64,000 nt of DNA. It comes from Cepaea nemoralis. Taxonomy: Eukaryota > Mollusca > Gastropoda > Stylommatophora > Helicidae. The position numbers and the translations under genes are program-made. Shown here piece after piece: positions 1 through 12,290 of this stretch. The stretch's first letter is position 1; the number at the start of each line of letters is the position of its first letter. Where the stretch lies: the NCBI GenBank assembly GCA_014155875.1, contig JACEFZ010018189.1:62001-126000 (forward strand), in the 5' to 3' direction. Under the pieces are notes generated by a model that had not been told where the DNA came from, did no database searches, and saw nothing but the letters and a program-made list of their open reading frames with translations.

Positions 1-64
1 TACCAATGCACTTGCCACATTATACATTAACATAATATAATCATAATACAATCTCTGTGTTCAG

Positions 65-1389
65 AGACGGTGGAAAGAACGCAGGCAATGAATTACCTGG
101 GGATACGGTTTGATCGAAGCCTTGCTTATAATGTGCACATAGACCAGGTGATAACAAAGGCCAAGCGGGGTTTGGCAGCGATGCGGGTGATGGCGGCAGC
201 AAACTGTGAGCAGCGCCATCTATGTCTTCTGTACGAGGGGCTGGTCATGTCTGTTTTGGAGTATGCAATGGCAATCCTGACTCTCAGCCATAAGCAGATA
301 GAAAGGATGGAAAGGATACAGAATGAAGCTATGCGCATTATTCTTGGATGTACAAGAGATACAGCATGCAGGGCGATGCGCTACCTTCTTGATTTTCCAA
401 CCATTGAAGAGAGAATGCAAGTTTGCAGGGCACGCGCCTACCTCAGAATTAACGCAAACACACAGCATCCACTGCATAGTGAAATTAGGAAGGTGAAGGG
501 CAGCAGGTTAAAAAGAGGACGGTCGTGGATGGGTCAAGCCGAAGACATTCTTCAACAGGTGTGTTCACTGGAGGACTTAGAACCTGGCGAGGAGTGGGTG
601 CAAGTGCCAACAGACTTCTGCACATCCTTTTCAGTTTGCATCCAACTAGATAGAAAATGCAGACAAGGAAATCCGGCTGCTGTGGAGGCTGAAGTACAAG
701 CGTTGATTTTCGAGAATTCGCTAGACAGTGACGCGGTCATCTACACAGATGGGTCGGTCGTCCGACATGTGAGAAGCTCATGGGCCTTTACAGCTCGGGC
801 CGGAGGGAGAATTGTGAAGGAGGACTCTGGTGCTTTCACTGAAACCACAAGTAGCCTGACCATGGAAGTCATGGCAGTAAGTAAAGCAATAACATGGCTC
901 GAGACACAGCCATTCACTAGGGCTTGTTTCCTTAGCGACTCAATGAACATGATCAAGAGGATAGAGAAGGGGTTGATCCGAAGAGAATGGTTGCTGCCTC
1001 TGGAGCGGTCTCGGCTGGCAAAGATTAGTTTCATCTTCGTGCCAGGGCATACGGGAGTACAAGGAAATGAGCGGGCTGACAAGCTCGCAGGTGAGGCTAC
1101 TGTGGAGGGCGGACGCGCCATGGACCAGGCTGACATTCTGAATGCTCTACGAGAAGTGAGACTTTTGCGAGAACCAAGTGATGACTGTGAATCTACAACA
1201 ATGGCCAGACTGCGAGAGCAGCAAATTAAAAGAGGGGTGGCCAGACAAGAACACTACGCAGGAAGCCAAAGAAGATTGATAAACCAACACAGAACTGGCG
1301 TCGTTAGCCGCTACACGCTGCGGGATTTGCTGAGGAGGGGATCCGAGCACTTATGGACTGAATGGTCCGATGTGCAACGAGGATGATCT
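65..1389 (+). pseudogene. 3' part of an RNase H-bearing LINE (I/Nimb-like), copy 1
   Basis: An open frame of 438 codons (70-1386) reads as the end of a non-LTR retrotransposon polyprotein. Residues 1-130 look like the region after the RT palm (RIQNEAMRIILGCTRDT is typical). Residues 220-345 are a ribonuclease H domain with the expected acidic residues D227 (YTDGS), E266 (TMEV), D290 (LSDSM) and D337, the last within GHTGVQGNERAD. RNase H would degrade template RNA during target-primed reverse transcription. Endonuclease and RT palm are missing, so the copy is 5'-truncated near 65. The end of the frame reads TEWSDVQRG, where the sister copies have a WxCPxC knuckle; a small indel near 1358 explains this. 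The clade is inferred from the RNase H and the short-repeat tail; other RNase H LINE clades are possible. Confidence 0.8.
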
Positions 1390-1393
1390 GTCG

Positions 1394-1395
<2 letters not shown>

Positions 1396-1436
<41 letters not shown>
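1396..1436 (+). repeat. (TAAC)n 3' tail of LINE copy 1
   Basis: About ten TAAC units follow directly on the LINE coding end. Short tandem tails of this kind are the 3' termini of I-type and related LINEs. The next 165 bases (1437-1601) are unassigned. Confidence 0.75.
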
Positions 1437-1439
<3 letters not shown>

Positions 1440-1601
1440 ATATAATCATTATGTTAATCAGGTCGTATTTAGAAATAACTGAGCTACCGTCGGACAGTAG
1501 ACGGTACTACCTGTTTTCCGTTAGCGCCGAATGTTGTAAGGCGCTCCCAAATCAGATGCGCCACATTGTGCCACCAATTTCTGGCAAAGGAGCGATCTAA
1601 A

Positions 1602-1925
1602 CGAAGGAACGAACGAAAATCTTTATTTTCAAACGGTTAAGCATTGGGCATGCAGGCCCGTCTGACATTCTGCCCTTCTTCTCTATTTCCTCCCATACAT
1701 TCTTTTATTCAAGATTATTTATGAAGCAAATTTTTGACAACAAAAGAACAATAAGCATTAAAAAGCATGAAAAATAATCAATAACAAATGACTCACTGAG
1801 GCAATGTTTAACATGGGCATTATAAATACCCAAGGAAGGTGTAACGTGCCATACATATGGGGATGTTTTTTGGCTAGTTGTCGTTTGAGATAATTTACCA
1901 TTATTATTGTCTTTGTTTTTTGATT
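1602..1925 (-). repeat. Interspersed repeat R1, copy 1
   Basis: On the minus strand this copy ends with an AATAAAGATTTTCGTTCG-type tail. It matches 10064-10402, in opposite orientation, over about 330 bases. The shared core reads, on the plus strand, TTGGGCATGCAGGCCCGTCT, then a homologous AT-rich stretch ending near ATTATTGTCTTTG. Cores of the same type occur at 13.5, 16.9 and 20.1 kb, each with a different short tandem tail. There is no coding potential, so it is either a LINE 3' end or a SINE-like family. Bases 1926-1984 are unassigned. Confidence 0.7.
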
Positions 1926-1984
1926 TTTGTTTATGGGGGTATGTAGTCTGTACTGAGGTACAGGTTGCGAATGTTAGTATAATG

Positions 1985-2303
1985 ATTGGTTAGTTAGTTA
2001 GTTTTTCCTCTTGAGCCTAAGTCGGCGCATAGTGCAGAAGTCATGGCTCTCCACGTCCGGCGGTTCGCTGCTACCTGTTGTAAATCTTGGATGATCACTT
2101 GGCCATTGAATGAGCCTTCTCTAATGATGGTTCTACGCAGGGTCTCTCTTGGTCTTCCCCGTTTTCTTTTCCCTACAGGTGACCATATGAGGGCTTTGTT
2201 GGGGAGTCTTGTCTTGTCCATTCTGAGTACATGGCTGATGTAGTTCCAACGGTGTTTTCTTATAAAATTGAATACAATATCTTGCTTAGTCTCTTGTCGA
2301 TGA
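1985..2303 (-). pseudogene. 3' terminal fragment of an EN/RT LINE
   Basis: The minus strand encodes about 95 residues of a LINE C-terminus: a WNYISHVLRMD motif, KRKRGRPRETLRR, and a closing WRAMTSALC. This is the usual end of endonuclease-type LINEs (RTE/CR1-like). The coding end is followed on that strand by a (TAAC)n tail at about 2005-1985. The fragment is truncated at its 5' side where it meets another LINE end at 2304. It is a dead copy; the clade cannot be decided from this piece. Confidence 0.7.
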
Positions 2304-2529
2304 TTAATTAATAATGATTGATTGATAATGATTGGTGGTGTCTTTTATTTCTTGTAGAAGATTGTTCCACAACTGAGAGGCAGAGTATGCTAAGCTTGTT
2401 TTATATAAGTCTATCCTAGGTTTAGGGACATGAAGTATATTTAGTCGTTCGCTATGTCTTGCGTTATATTTAAACAATGGCCAAAGGTAGCTTGGAGCAT
2501 TTTGAAATCCTACTTGGAGTTTATTAGTC
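2304..2529 (-). pseudogene. CR1/L2-like LINE C-terminus
   Basis: On the minus strand the segment reads APSYLWPLF, then VPKPRIDLYKTSLAYSASQLWN and a short tail. This is the APSYL...VPRTR...FSxxAPxLWNSLP pattern that closes CR1/L2-type reverse transcriptases. It ends in a TCATTA-like tandem tail around 2335-2304. It lies in the same open frame as an integrase fragment (2304-3056 reads through without a stop), so the apparent 250-residue protein is a chimera of two unrelated elements. The junction falls somewhere in 2505-2560. Confidence 0.65.
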
Positions 2530-4742
2530 TCTTCTGGATCCCATACTTCCACTTGGTCTTCCACCTTAAGAGCTATTTTACTCTTAGTCCGCTTGTTGGG
2601 TGGTGCTTTCTGGCATTCTGAACAAGACTTAACCCACCGGTGTACATCTGCGGTCATTCCTGACCAGCAATAATGGCCGGAAATTTGCTGCAATTTCTCT
2701 CTGACACCCATATGTCGCTTCCCGGATATGGTGTGCCCGATCTGAAGAATGTGAGGACGGTGGGTCTCTGGAACCACCCACTGCTCGTGCAGGTTGTCTC
2801 CTCTTCCAGCTCTCTTGTAAAGCAGCCGATTCCTCAGAAAGTACTGTCCCCGTTCTGATGAGTCAGCACTTCTTTGCAGCTTCCTGTAGCAAGGACGCAA
2901 CGTAGTATCCTTCCTCTGGGCAGTATGCAATTCCCCTATCACTGAGTTGTCACATAGTGTCTCTGCCTCTTCTTCCTTCCCCTGAGATCCACTGGCTACG
3001 GCTCCCCTGTGGGCTGGCTGTTTGGGCACCCCCCAAGAACACGTATTTCGTGCCAATGATCACTGGGAATAGGGAGTTAACTAATACATCTGCAAGAATA
3101 ATGCCCGTGACGTACCTGGACTTAATCTCTACCTTGGCGATTGGCAGCGTCATGGTAACAGCACTCCTCATTGCCAGCTGTATCTCAATGGTTTCCCCTG
3201 TAAGTTGGTCTGGCCGTACCAGGCTGGCATCTATCACCGCCTCCCCGTCCAAACCTGTATCGTAGAGACAAACAACCTGCTGGCCATTGAATTCAATCAA
3301 CTCCACCACAGGTGGCCTCTCTTGGTCCAGAATTCCTTCCACGACCTCAACCTTTTCCTTGGAATCCTCGATTGGTTCCTTAAGGCTTGTTGCGAAATTG
3401 GCATCATTTGCCTTGCCTCTGCAGTCTGCAGTATTATGTGCTTTCGACCTGAAGTGTGTGCACCATTTTCCCTTCCAAGCTTTCCGTGTGTTTCCTTGGC
3501 TCGGAGCTTCTTCACCGACCTCAGCCTTGTCTGTGATCACCTTCTTAGGAGTCACTCGGCATGCCGCGAAGTAAGAACTTTTCGGTTTCGATCTGCAGTC
3601 TTTTGTGTTGTGAGAGGGCGACTTGCATATCGAACACCACTTCTCAGACCACGGTCGTTTTTCTGGAGAATTCGAGGTGCTCTTGTTTCCTTTCTTCACC
3701 TTCTCTGAACTCTCCCTTGACGTCTTTATATAAGGTTCCACTTTTTCTCCTTCCCAGTTTTTAGATTTCTTTCGGTCTTGTTTCTCCTGACCTTTTGTGG
3801 GTTGTATATTTAGTTCCGCAGTCTCCCCATGTACTTCTACGAATCTTTCCGCCAGCTTATTCACAACATCAGGCCGTTCCGCCCCTTGTTCTCCTAAAAA
3901 TGTTTTCAGTGGTTCGGACATTTGCTGGCGCATCTGGTCGACCACCATGAGCTCTTCCAGACTCTCATAGTCCCTCTTGAACTCTGCCAAATCCATCCAT
4001 TTTTGGAGGTATGATTTCAACCTTAAACTGTAGGCGGCGAATAGCTCTCCCGGCTCTCTTCTTGCCTATCGAAACTTCTTCCAATACGTTTGTGCGGTGA
4101 TCTCATAGTGTTTCATCAAAGCGGCTTTTAATTCTTCGTAGCTGTTTTTATGTCCTGGTGGTAGGCGTGTGTAAATCTCGTAACCCGAACCTCGTAATCC
4201 CTGGGCTAATTTAAGATTCCATCTGCTTCTATCCAGTCCCATAGCGACTGCCATGGCCTCAAAGCGCTTCGCGTATTGGTCAAATTTTTCTTTAGACTCC
4301 TCATAAACAGCTAAGGGAAACTTCATGGCATGGTAACCATGTCCACTCATGTTGGTTGCCCCATGTGAAGGTGACCCTCCTTCCGCCACGTCAATTTCTC
4401 CCTTAGTCTGTGTCTTGAGCTCCAGTTCTCGCATGCGGTATTCATGTTCTCTTCTCTGAGTTTCCTGCGCCGCTTCTAGTTCCAACTTTTTAGTTGTCTG
4501 TTCAACTTCTAATCTCTTGATCTCCTGATCAGCTTCCAGTCTCCTGGCGGCCTCTTCAGCGTCCAATCGTTTTGTCTCCAACTCCATCTTTCTAAGCTCT
4601 ATCTCGGCCTTTCTATCTTCTCTTTCTGCCTGTCGAAGCTCTCTTTCCACCCCCTGTATATACTCTGAGAGTGCTTGCCAGACAACCCCATCCCTTCTCC
4701 CCTTTCCCTCAATTCTTCCATATCTAGTTTATGAGTGGCCAT
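2530..4742 (-). pseudogene. Ty3/gypsy-type gag-protease-integrase relic
   Basis: The gag start is best placed at 4742 (MATHKLDMEEL). A long charged coiled coil (QAEREDRKAEIELRKME...) follows, then a SCAN/capsid-like region (KFDQYAKRFEAMAVAMGLDR), a CX2CX4HX4C-type knuckle (CSICKSPSHNTKDC) and a second degenerate one. The protease has its D-T-G in LYDTGLDGEAV. About 100 residues later comes the integrase zinc-binding domain (HILQIGHT...CSECQK). No reverse transcriptase lies between protease and integrase. Lesions are a frameshift near 4700, a TAG inside the capsid at 4066-4068, and a frameshift near 3000. The element is cut off after the integrase zinc domain by LINE sequence. Its protease-integrase adjacency could be native (Gmr1-like) or a deletion of RT. 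No LTR was identified. Confidence 0.7.

Positions 4743-5537
<795 letters not shown>

Positions 5538-5619
<82 letters not shown>
5538..5619. repeat. (CT)n microsatellite
   Basis: About 40 uninterrupted CT units. The long Ser-Leu or Arg-Glu frames across it are artefacts. Confidence 0.95.
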
Positions 5620-5623
<4 letters not shown>

Positions 5624-7550
5624 CCTTCATAACATACCCTGACAACAGTGTCCTCCAATAAATACTAACATATTTATTGAATAAAAAGTGTCATGGGTGT
5701 GTATAGAGTGTATGTAAAGACGTTGTTGGTGTGTTCTATATTGTAGGTGAGATAAGATTGACAGTCCAAGATTCATCTCACTGTACTCATCACACAACGG
5801 CATAGATAATGTCACCACAGCACAGAACTTGTTTACGCTCACCCGGTATAGTGTCTCTCTCTGAATACTGATGATGTCTTCAGAATATCCTTGACAACGT
5901 TAGAATTACACAGTTAGTTCACCACTGCGTGTTTTAGTAGATAATGTCTTTCATTGTGAACTATCCAATCACATGAACCACATGATATTCCAGGTAATGT
6001 TTATACCTCCGATATCATCGAATGACTTATCGTCTCAATATGGATACATACTTCCAACAAACACTGTCTATAGCATAGCACTGATTCACGGTGTTCGTCT
6101 TATTCATTACTGTTCTGTTTATCCAATAATAAATTCTGGCCTTATAGCATCTTCATTTAAAGATAGTTTAGGTGCACAATATTGAGCTTCCGATCTATGT
6201 TTAGTTGTACTTTATTCTGCTGTAAGTCTCTTAGCCAGAATGCCTTATAGGTATCCGTTAATGCTAGACCTGGCTGACCTGTATGTCTGACATCCGACTT
6301 CAATCTGGCCGATATTGATTACTTTACCAGATTAGAGTCCATTCTTTCTTTTCAGGAGTGTTGCTATTGCTTTGTTCATAGGAACCTTATAATTATCCTC
6401 AGCTGAATCGGGAATACTAATTGCACAATAAATACACAACGCTCGTCAGTATTATCCGACTTGAAACGTAACTCCCTTTTCATAATCACTCAAGAATAAA
6501 CCACCACTTCTCTCGAGGAAGCCAAGTAGCACACTAAATTCCACTAGAATATCCAGCCTATTAATAATCTGACTCTGTACAACTATATGGGCTTATTCCA
6601 CCAATTTCCCCCTGTCCTCTTCAGCTGTTTCTCAATAACAACCGAATTGTTCTTTTGATGTCCGGTCATTTCGGGACATCAATGATTATCTACTCGTTTC
6701 CTCCGTCCACAGATATTCTCCGTTATCACAAAAGACCGTGATACGGCGTGATCGTGAATCTCCGTTTCTCACATCAAAGGTTTCTTGAAATAGCTTTATC
6801 GCGATACATCGGTGTTCAAAGTGATGGACCCCGTCGTATTCCTTTGTCCGTTAATTCCCGTAGACTTCGTTCTCGTCTTCAATCATTCCGATCGTTCAAT
6901 CAAGGCTCTCTCAACAAACAAAATGCCGCGGCTGAGGACGCCGTTCGTTGTTCTAGTAACATTTTGGATCGTTGACCTCTAGTATCGTGACAATACCCCT
7001 AGAAGAAGAAAGCACCCCTATGAATACAGGCAGCAATTGACCCCACTACGCCCATGTAGTGTTCACTATACCGCATGTTGGACCCTGCAAGTCGGGGTCG
7101 CCGATTTGAAACCTCGAGACTATAAAATACTATATCTACATAAAAGTTGTGTTTTTCAATGTGAATTTCTAACTACGCTGACACTTGTGATTAGTAGAGC
7201 ATGTGATAGAATTAAAAGCTCAAATCAACTTCATACGATCAATATGAAACGTGCAGAGATATGTCACAACAACATAATTATTACTGCACGCAGAAAACCG
7301 TAAATCACAAGATGTTTTGACAATTTACTGAAATTTAAAATATTTATAAAGGACTTGTTTAAGAGAAAGTTGTTGGCATGGGAATTGTGTATAGAGTCGG
7401 ACATAAACATGAACAATTGTTGCTAATTATAAAAAGATAAGAAGTGGTAACGAGTACAGACAGACACATGATACAAGCTGTGTCAGTTAGATTTTGGGCA
7501 GTGACAGCGAAGGAGAGATTTTAACCCGAACTAATTCGGACATATTTCAA
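5620..7550. other. No gene recognised
   Basis: No protein family, RNA gene or repeat pair could be supported. The longest frames are under 90 codons and have no recognisable motif. This may include the 5' untranslated part and LTR of the minus-strand gag relic to the left, but I found no second LTR copy to prove it. Confidence 0.5.
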
Positions 7551-7680
7551 CAACGACTGTGTAGAGGCCAACACGGGAGAGACGCTTGACACACTACTGT
7601 GGGGAGGTCAACACGGCAGCAATGCTGAATACAACTAGTGTGTAGGGGTCAACATAGCAACGGCTGCGGACCTCAGACTG
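7551..7680. repeat. Imperfect tandem repeat, about 41-bp unit
   Basis: Three diverged units share the phrase GTCAACACGG or its variants (GGCCAACACGGG, GGTCAACACGGC, GGTCAACATAGC), each preceded by an ACTxTGTGxxGxGG stretch. This is a local tandem array with no coding content. Confidence 0.5.
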
Positions 7681-8599
7681 ACTGACCATCAACAGAAACT
7701 TTTTGTGATCGATAAAAAATACAGTGCGAAATTGTAACATCGGCGATTCCTAGTAGTTATAAAGTCGTTATAAAAAGTAGGAACTATGCATATTCAAAAC
7801 TGGTATAATAAAAACACCTGAACTATTTATGAATTAGAAAATGCCGAAATTCTGACAGAACACCGGTGTTATATTCTTAAAACATTAATTATGTAGTTAC
7901 TTGGCAAATGTTAACATATCGATTGTTAGTGGTAGTCTAGCAATTAGATAGTACGACCTGCGTTGAGAAGGGACCATATTTGTGATTTATTATTACAATT
8001 AGTTAGATTATTCTATAATTGAATTACAATAAATAGGAGTGTTATAAATTAGTTAGTACATTATTTAAATGATGTAGTAATTTATTAATACAGGTCATTA
8101 TTAGAGTGCAACTGAATTATAGTTTTTATAAGTTATTATTATAATTATTTAAGTAAATAAAAGTATATATTATATATTATTATTAATTATTTTTATGTTG
8201 CGATATTAATAAACTAACACATTTGGAAAATTGGTATGTAAATATAAACCGAAGGATGAATGTTACTAATCCTTGTTGGAGAATTTTGTATGATAATCAT
8301 TGATATTTTTGTTTATGGTATTAGTATTGTTTGATATAAAGAAGTAAGTATTTATTTGTTGATTAAAGTGGAAAACTAACAGACATTGATTTAAAACCTG
8401 GTGAATGGAAGTTCTGCGTGATTAGTTTTGTCTGATATTATTTATTGGATTGAGTTTGCTAAAATTTTGAGAGGTGACTTGAAGGTACTTGTGTGGGTAT
8501 GTGACTGGGTGCCCGCACTAAACCCGAACCCAGCATGCAAAAGTCCCCGGGTTGCGTTACAATGTGGCGACAGGTGCGTTTTCAAATTGTGTGACAAAT
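7681..8599. other. AT-rich spacer, no gene recognised
   Basis: Bases 7980-8400 are almost entirely A/T with stop codons in every frame. I see no gene. Confidence 0.6.
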
Positions 8600-8822
8600 A
8601 AGATTGCATATTCAGCCTACTGCTTTTGTGTATCGGGGTTATTATACACAACACCGCATGGCTTGTTTTGGGGCATGATTTCAAAGCTATTAATTTAGAA
8701 TGGATAACAACATTTGAGGTCAGGTTGCATATGAGGCCTACTGTTTTTGCGTTTCGGGGTTATGATACACAACAGTAGATAGCTTGTTGTGGGGCATGAT
8801 CTCAAAGTTATTGGTTTAGATA
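8600..8822. repeat. Tandem duplication, about 118-bp unit
   Basis: Two diverged copies lie head to tail. Both contain GCCTACTG, then TTCGGGGTTAT or TATCGGGGTTAT, ATACACAACA and GGGGCATGAT followed by TCAAAG. No coding content. Confidence 0.7.
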
Positions 8823-10063
8823 TTTTCCTGGAAACATTTTGTGAACGTGGTTTATTACATCAGCTCCACGGCATGTTTGGTTGTATGTAATATACTTAAT
8901 TGATCATAATATTGTAATAATGTATTTTAAAATATAATTGAAATTACATGTAGTAAGTGTAGATAGAGAAATACACGGAATATGGTGGTACAATGTTGTG
9001 TGTTGGGATTGAAATAACTCCCCTAAACGGATAGACCAGCACACTAGCGTTTTGCCAAGATTGAAGGTACACCCAGGCGGTTAGTCTAAGAGGTTAGGGG
9101 AGACTCTCTTTGAGCGCGTGCGCTAAGGTAGTGTATATAGTACCTAGGTTTAACAATTGAGATGCAATGACAACGCTACCAATATCATCAATCGATTACT
9201 TGTTGATTACTAACACAATTGATTGATTGAGTGATGAACTACTACAGATAATTCTTATATATATACTAGAAAGATTATTGAATTTCTCATGAATATGTTA
9301 TAAAGGTTAATGATTATTATCATATTGCATTATTTACTTACATCCGTATATACTAATAGAATTGATTTCAATACAATTTGATTTATTAATTTAAAGAAAG
9401 GAGTTTCTTAGATGTATACTATGTTATTTATTATTTTATTAGTTTATTATTAGATTATTAGATCGATAGTGAATATAAATATAAATAGGATTGATGCATA
9501 ATAGTATAAAATATAAAAAGAAGAATAATATATACGTTACTGATGAATATTATGAAAACTACCACATTTTGAGTATGATGGTGGTACATAAGTCGGACTG
9601 GATGGGTCATTGACATGAAATTGTCTCAAGCTTAGTAACTGCAACTATGTTCATTTATTACAAGTTAAATCTACAACGACAGCGTTCAAGTGGAGAGGCA
9701 TCGCATACCAGACTATGGCCATAGTGATAACTTGCAGTTACAACGTATTGAGCGGGGTCCAGTCATGGTCGGTGGGAGAAGTTTAAAACTGCTATGGATG
9801 ACCTACATAATCCTTCGAGACCTGAGACGAGTGATTTTTAGGAATGGTTTTTGAATGTGGCAGATGAAGTTGAGCGATGGTCAGTTTAGTATGGCCACCA
9901 CGGACGCTACCTACCGACAACATGCTAATTGTTTAAATGAACAGGATCGCACATATGTGGAACTGAAATGTTGGTTCTGAAAGTTCATAATATAAAATTG
10001 TCTTATATTAATGGACAACGGAATTTACTTGTTCAAATTTTGATTTAAAAAAAAAAAAAAACA
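8823..10063. other. No gene recognised
   Basis: AT-rich sequence with no supported gene. Bases 9600-9960 are less AT-rich and look like decayed coding or repeat sequence, but no family was recognised. A 14-base A run lies near 10050. Confidence 0.5.
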
Positions 10064-10402
10064 GCAACAAAGACAATAATACTGGTAAATTATCTCGAAC
10101 GACAACTAGCCACCAAAAAAACAAAAAAAGCATTCCCATATGAATGGCACGTTACACCCGCCTTGGGTATTCATGATGCCCATGTTAAACATTGCCTCAA
10201 GGAGTCATGTATTATTGATTATATTTCATGCGTTTTAATGCTTATTGTTCTTTTGTTGTCAAAGAATTGCTTCATATGAGATGTTGAATGAAACAATGTA
10301 TGAGAGGAAATAGAGATGACGGGCAGAATGTCAGACGGGCCTGCGTGCCCAATTCTTAACCCTTTGAAAATAAAGATTTTCGTTCGTTCGTTCGTTCGTT
10401 TG
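10064..10402 (+). repeat. Interspersed repeat R1, copy 2
   Basis: This is the reverse complement of 1602-1925 over nearly its whole length. It ends with AAAATAAAGATTTTCG and a (TTCG)n tail at about 10380-10402. The AATAAA next to a short tandem tail suggests a transcribed retroelement 3' end. Confidence 0.7.
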
Positions 10403-10472
10403 TTCGCTTTACACTCCTCAGGGTCATGCCCCCACCCCCACCCCATCGCCCCTATCCTACATTGCAATGTAA

Positions 10473-11091
10473 TATAGACATCAGCTGGTGAAATTAGAGC
10501 GCGTACAGAACGAAGCGATGCGAGTCATTCTGGGATGCACCAGAGACACCCCAGTTGTGTGTATGCGTTACATCCTTGGTTTGCCGTCTGTTGTAGGTAG
10601 GCTCAAGGTGATGCAGGCGAAGGCATACCTCAGAGTAGCTGCAGACACAGATCACCCACTGCATGACGCGCTGGACGCCTTTAAGGGTCAGCGACTCATA
10701 AGAAGGAAATCATGGATGGCTCAGGCGGAGGATAGGATCAGGCAGGTGTGCCCCTTGGAGAACATTAGGAGAGGAGAAGAATGGGTCAGAGTGTCAGCAG
10801 AGCAGTCAGACGTGTGCAGAGTTATAATCACATTGAGCCGGGAGTGCAGGGAGTGGCCAGCAGGGGCCACGGAAGTGGAAATCCAGCAACTAATTCAGGA
10901 TAATGCTCGCTCAGGTGATGTGATTATCTACACAGATGGGTCGGTGTTGAGAGGTAGGAGAAGTGCCTGGGGGTTCTTAGCAAAAGCTAATGGTCGACGT
11001 TTGGTGCATCAGAGCCTGGCATATGATACCACAAAATCTAGCTTAAGAATGGAGGTGGAGGCGGTCAGTGCAGCTTTCCGCTGGATGGAGA

Positions 11092-11145
<54 letters not shown>

Positions 11146-11603
11146 CATGATTGTAACTGACTCAGAAAGCATGCTGAGTAGGGTGAAGACAGGCAAGCTT
11201 CGTGCAGAGTGGCTTGCTTCGCTTCGGAAGTCACGGGTGGCAAGCATCGTCTGGATCTTTTCTCCGGGGCATGCTGGTGTGCTGGGGAATGAACAGGCGG
11301 ACAGATTGGCTGGCTCGGCAAAACATGGTGGAGTATTGATGCATGACAAAGCAGATGTGGTTGCGACCTTGTGGGAGCATGTGTACACCTCGGAGGAGCA
11401 AATGGATCACCATGGTCTGGCAAGAATGCGACAGCGAGGGGTGACGAGGGGATCTGGCCGACGATCAACGCTCATAGGAAAGGTGAGACGGACATATAAT
11501 CAGATTGCTACTGGTACTATTAGTGTAGGAACTCTTCGCTGGCTGCTGAGGATGGGGACGGAGCGCTTATGGGAATGTCCCGAATGCTGTGATGTCGGTT
11601 CCT
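10473..11603 (+). pseudogene. RNase H-bearing LINE, copy 2, split by a CA microsatellite
   Basis: The sequence starts inside the post-RT region (VQNEAMRVILGCTRDT, as in copy 1) and continues into RNase H. YTDGS lies in the first frame (10488-11150, D at residue 150) and MEVEAV follows. A (CA)n tract at 11095-11143 then sits inside the RNase H codons and moves the reading frame. The second frame (11147-11605) carries VTDSESM, GHAGVLGNEQADRLAG and the closing WECPECCDVGS knuckle. The original domain evidently contained a short CA-rich stretch that expanded. The copy is 5'-truncated and non-functional. Confidence 0.8.
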
Positions 11604-11632
11604 AAATCAATCAATCAATCAATCAATAAACA
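11604..11632 (+). repeat. (TCAA)n 3' tail of LINE copy 2
   Basis: About five TCAA units follow the stop codon of the LINE. The tail unit differs from that of copy 1 (TAAC). Confidence 0.75.
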
Positions 11633-12290
11633 GTAGACGTTTTTTTTTTTTTTTGGCTTTTTGTTGTTGTTGACAGATTTATTAGGAAATTGTTACTTTC
11701 AGTAGTATTCTGTTGTTTGGCATACGCTTCATACCATATAAATCTGAACGACAAACGCTTCATAATATTGAAATCAACGCAAAGCGGTTAGCTTCCAATC
11801 CGCCGGCAGCTGATTTCGAACCCTGGCTGGGTGTGTCGATGCATTGTGAAACGGGTTCACTGCGGCAAAGCCACAGCACTGGCAATATAAATGTAGTCCA
11901 CCATCTGAAACCACATCCAGGGGCAGTCCATGCGGCTGTTAGTTTCATCAATTCAGCTGCCATAAAGAAAACAGGTCAAACCTGCAACACTCGAGGCGTC
12001 ACCACACCATAGCAGAATCTCACTCACTCAAGAGAGTGGAACAGAAGAATGCAGTCACCAGCGGCGTGGATGTATAAAGTGTGACTTTACAGATAAAACC
12101 ACACGGGTGGGCACGAACCCTGCACGGCTGCACTAGTAGGGACAACACAACCAACGCGTTATTGAGGCTGTAAAAAGATGGACGAACAGAACGAATTCTG
12201 ACAGAATGTACAATCATGGCAAGAGACTTGGAAAGCCACTGCTGCCAGCCTTCATAGTGGAGACGAAACTTGATTAACTGATTGATTGAA
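11633..12290. other. Possible tRNA-like SINE heads, no gene
   Basis: After a T run and TTG triplets, bases 11778-11830 contain AAAGCGGTTAGCTTCC and TTTCGAACCC, which resemble the A and B boxes of a tRNA-type promoter on the plus strand. On the minus strand, 12170-12105 has CGCGTTGGTTGTG and GGGTTCGTGCCC. These may be two decayed tRNA-derived SINE heads. No tail or target duplication was found. Confidence 0.35.
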
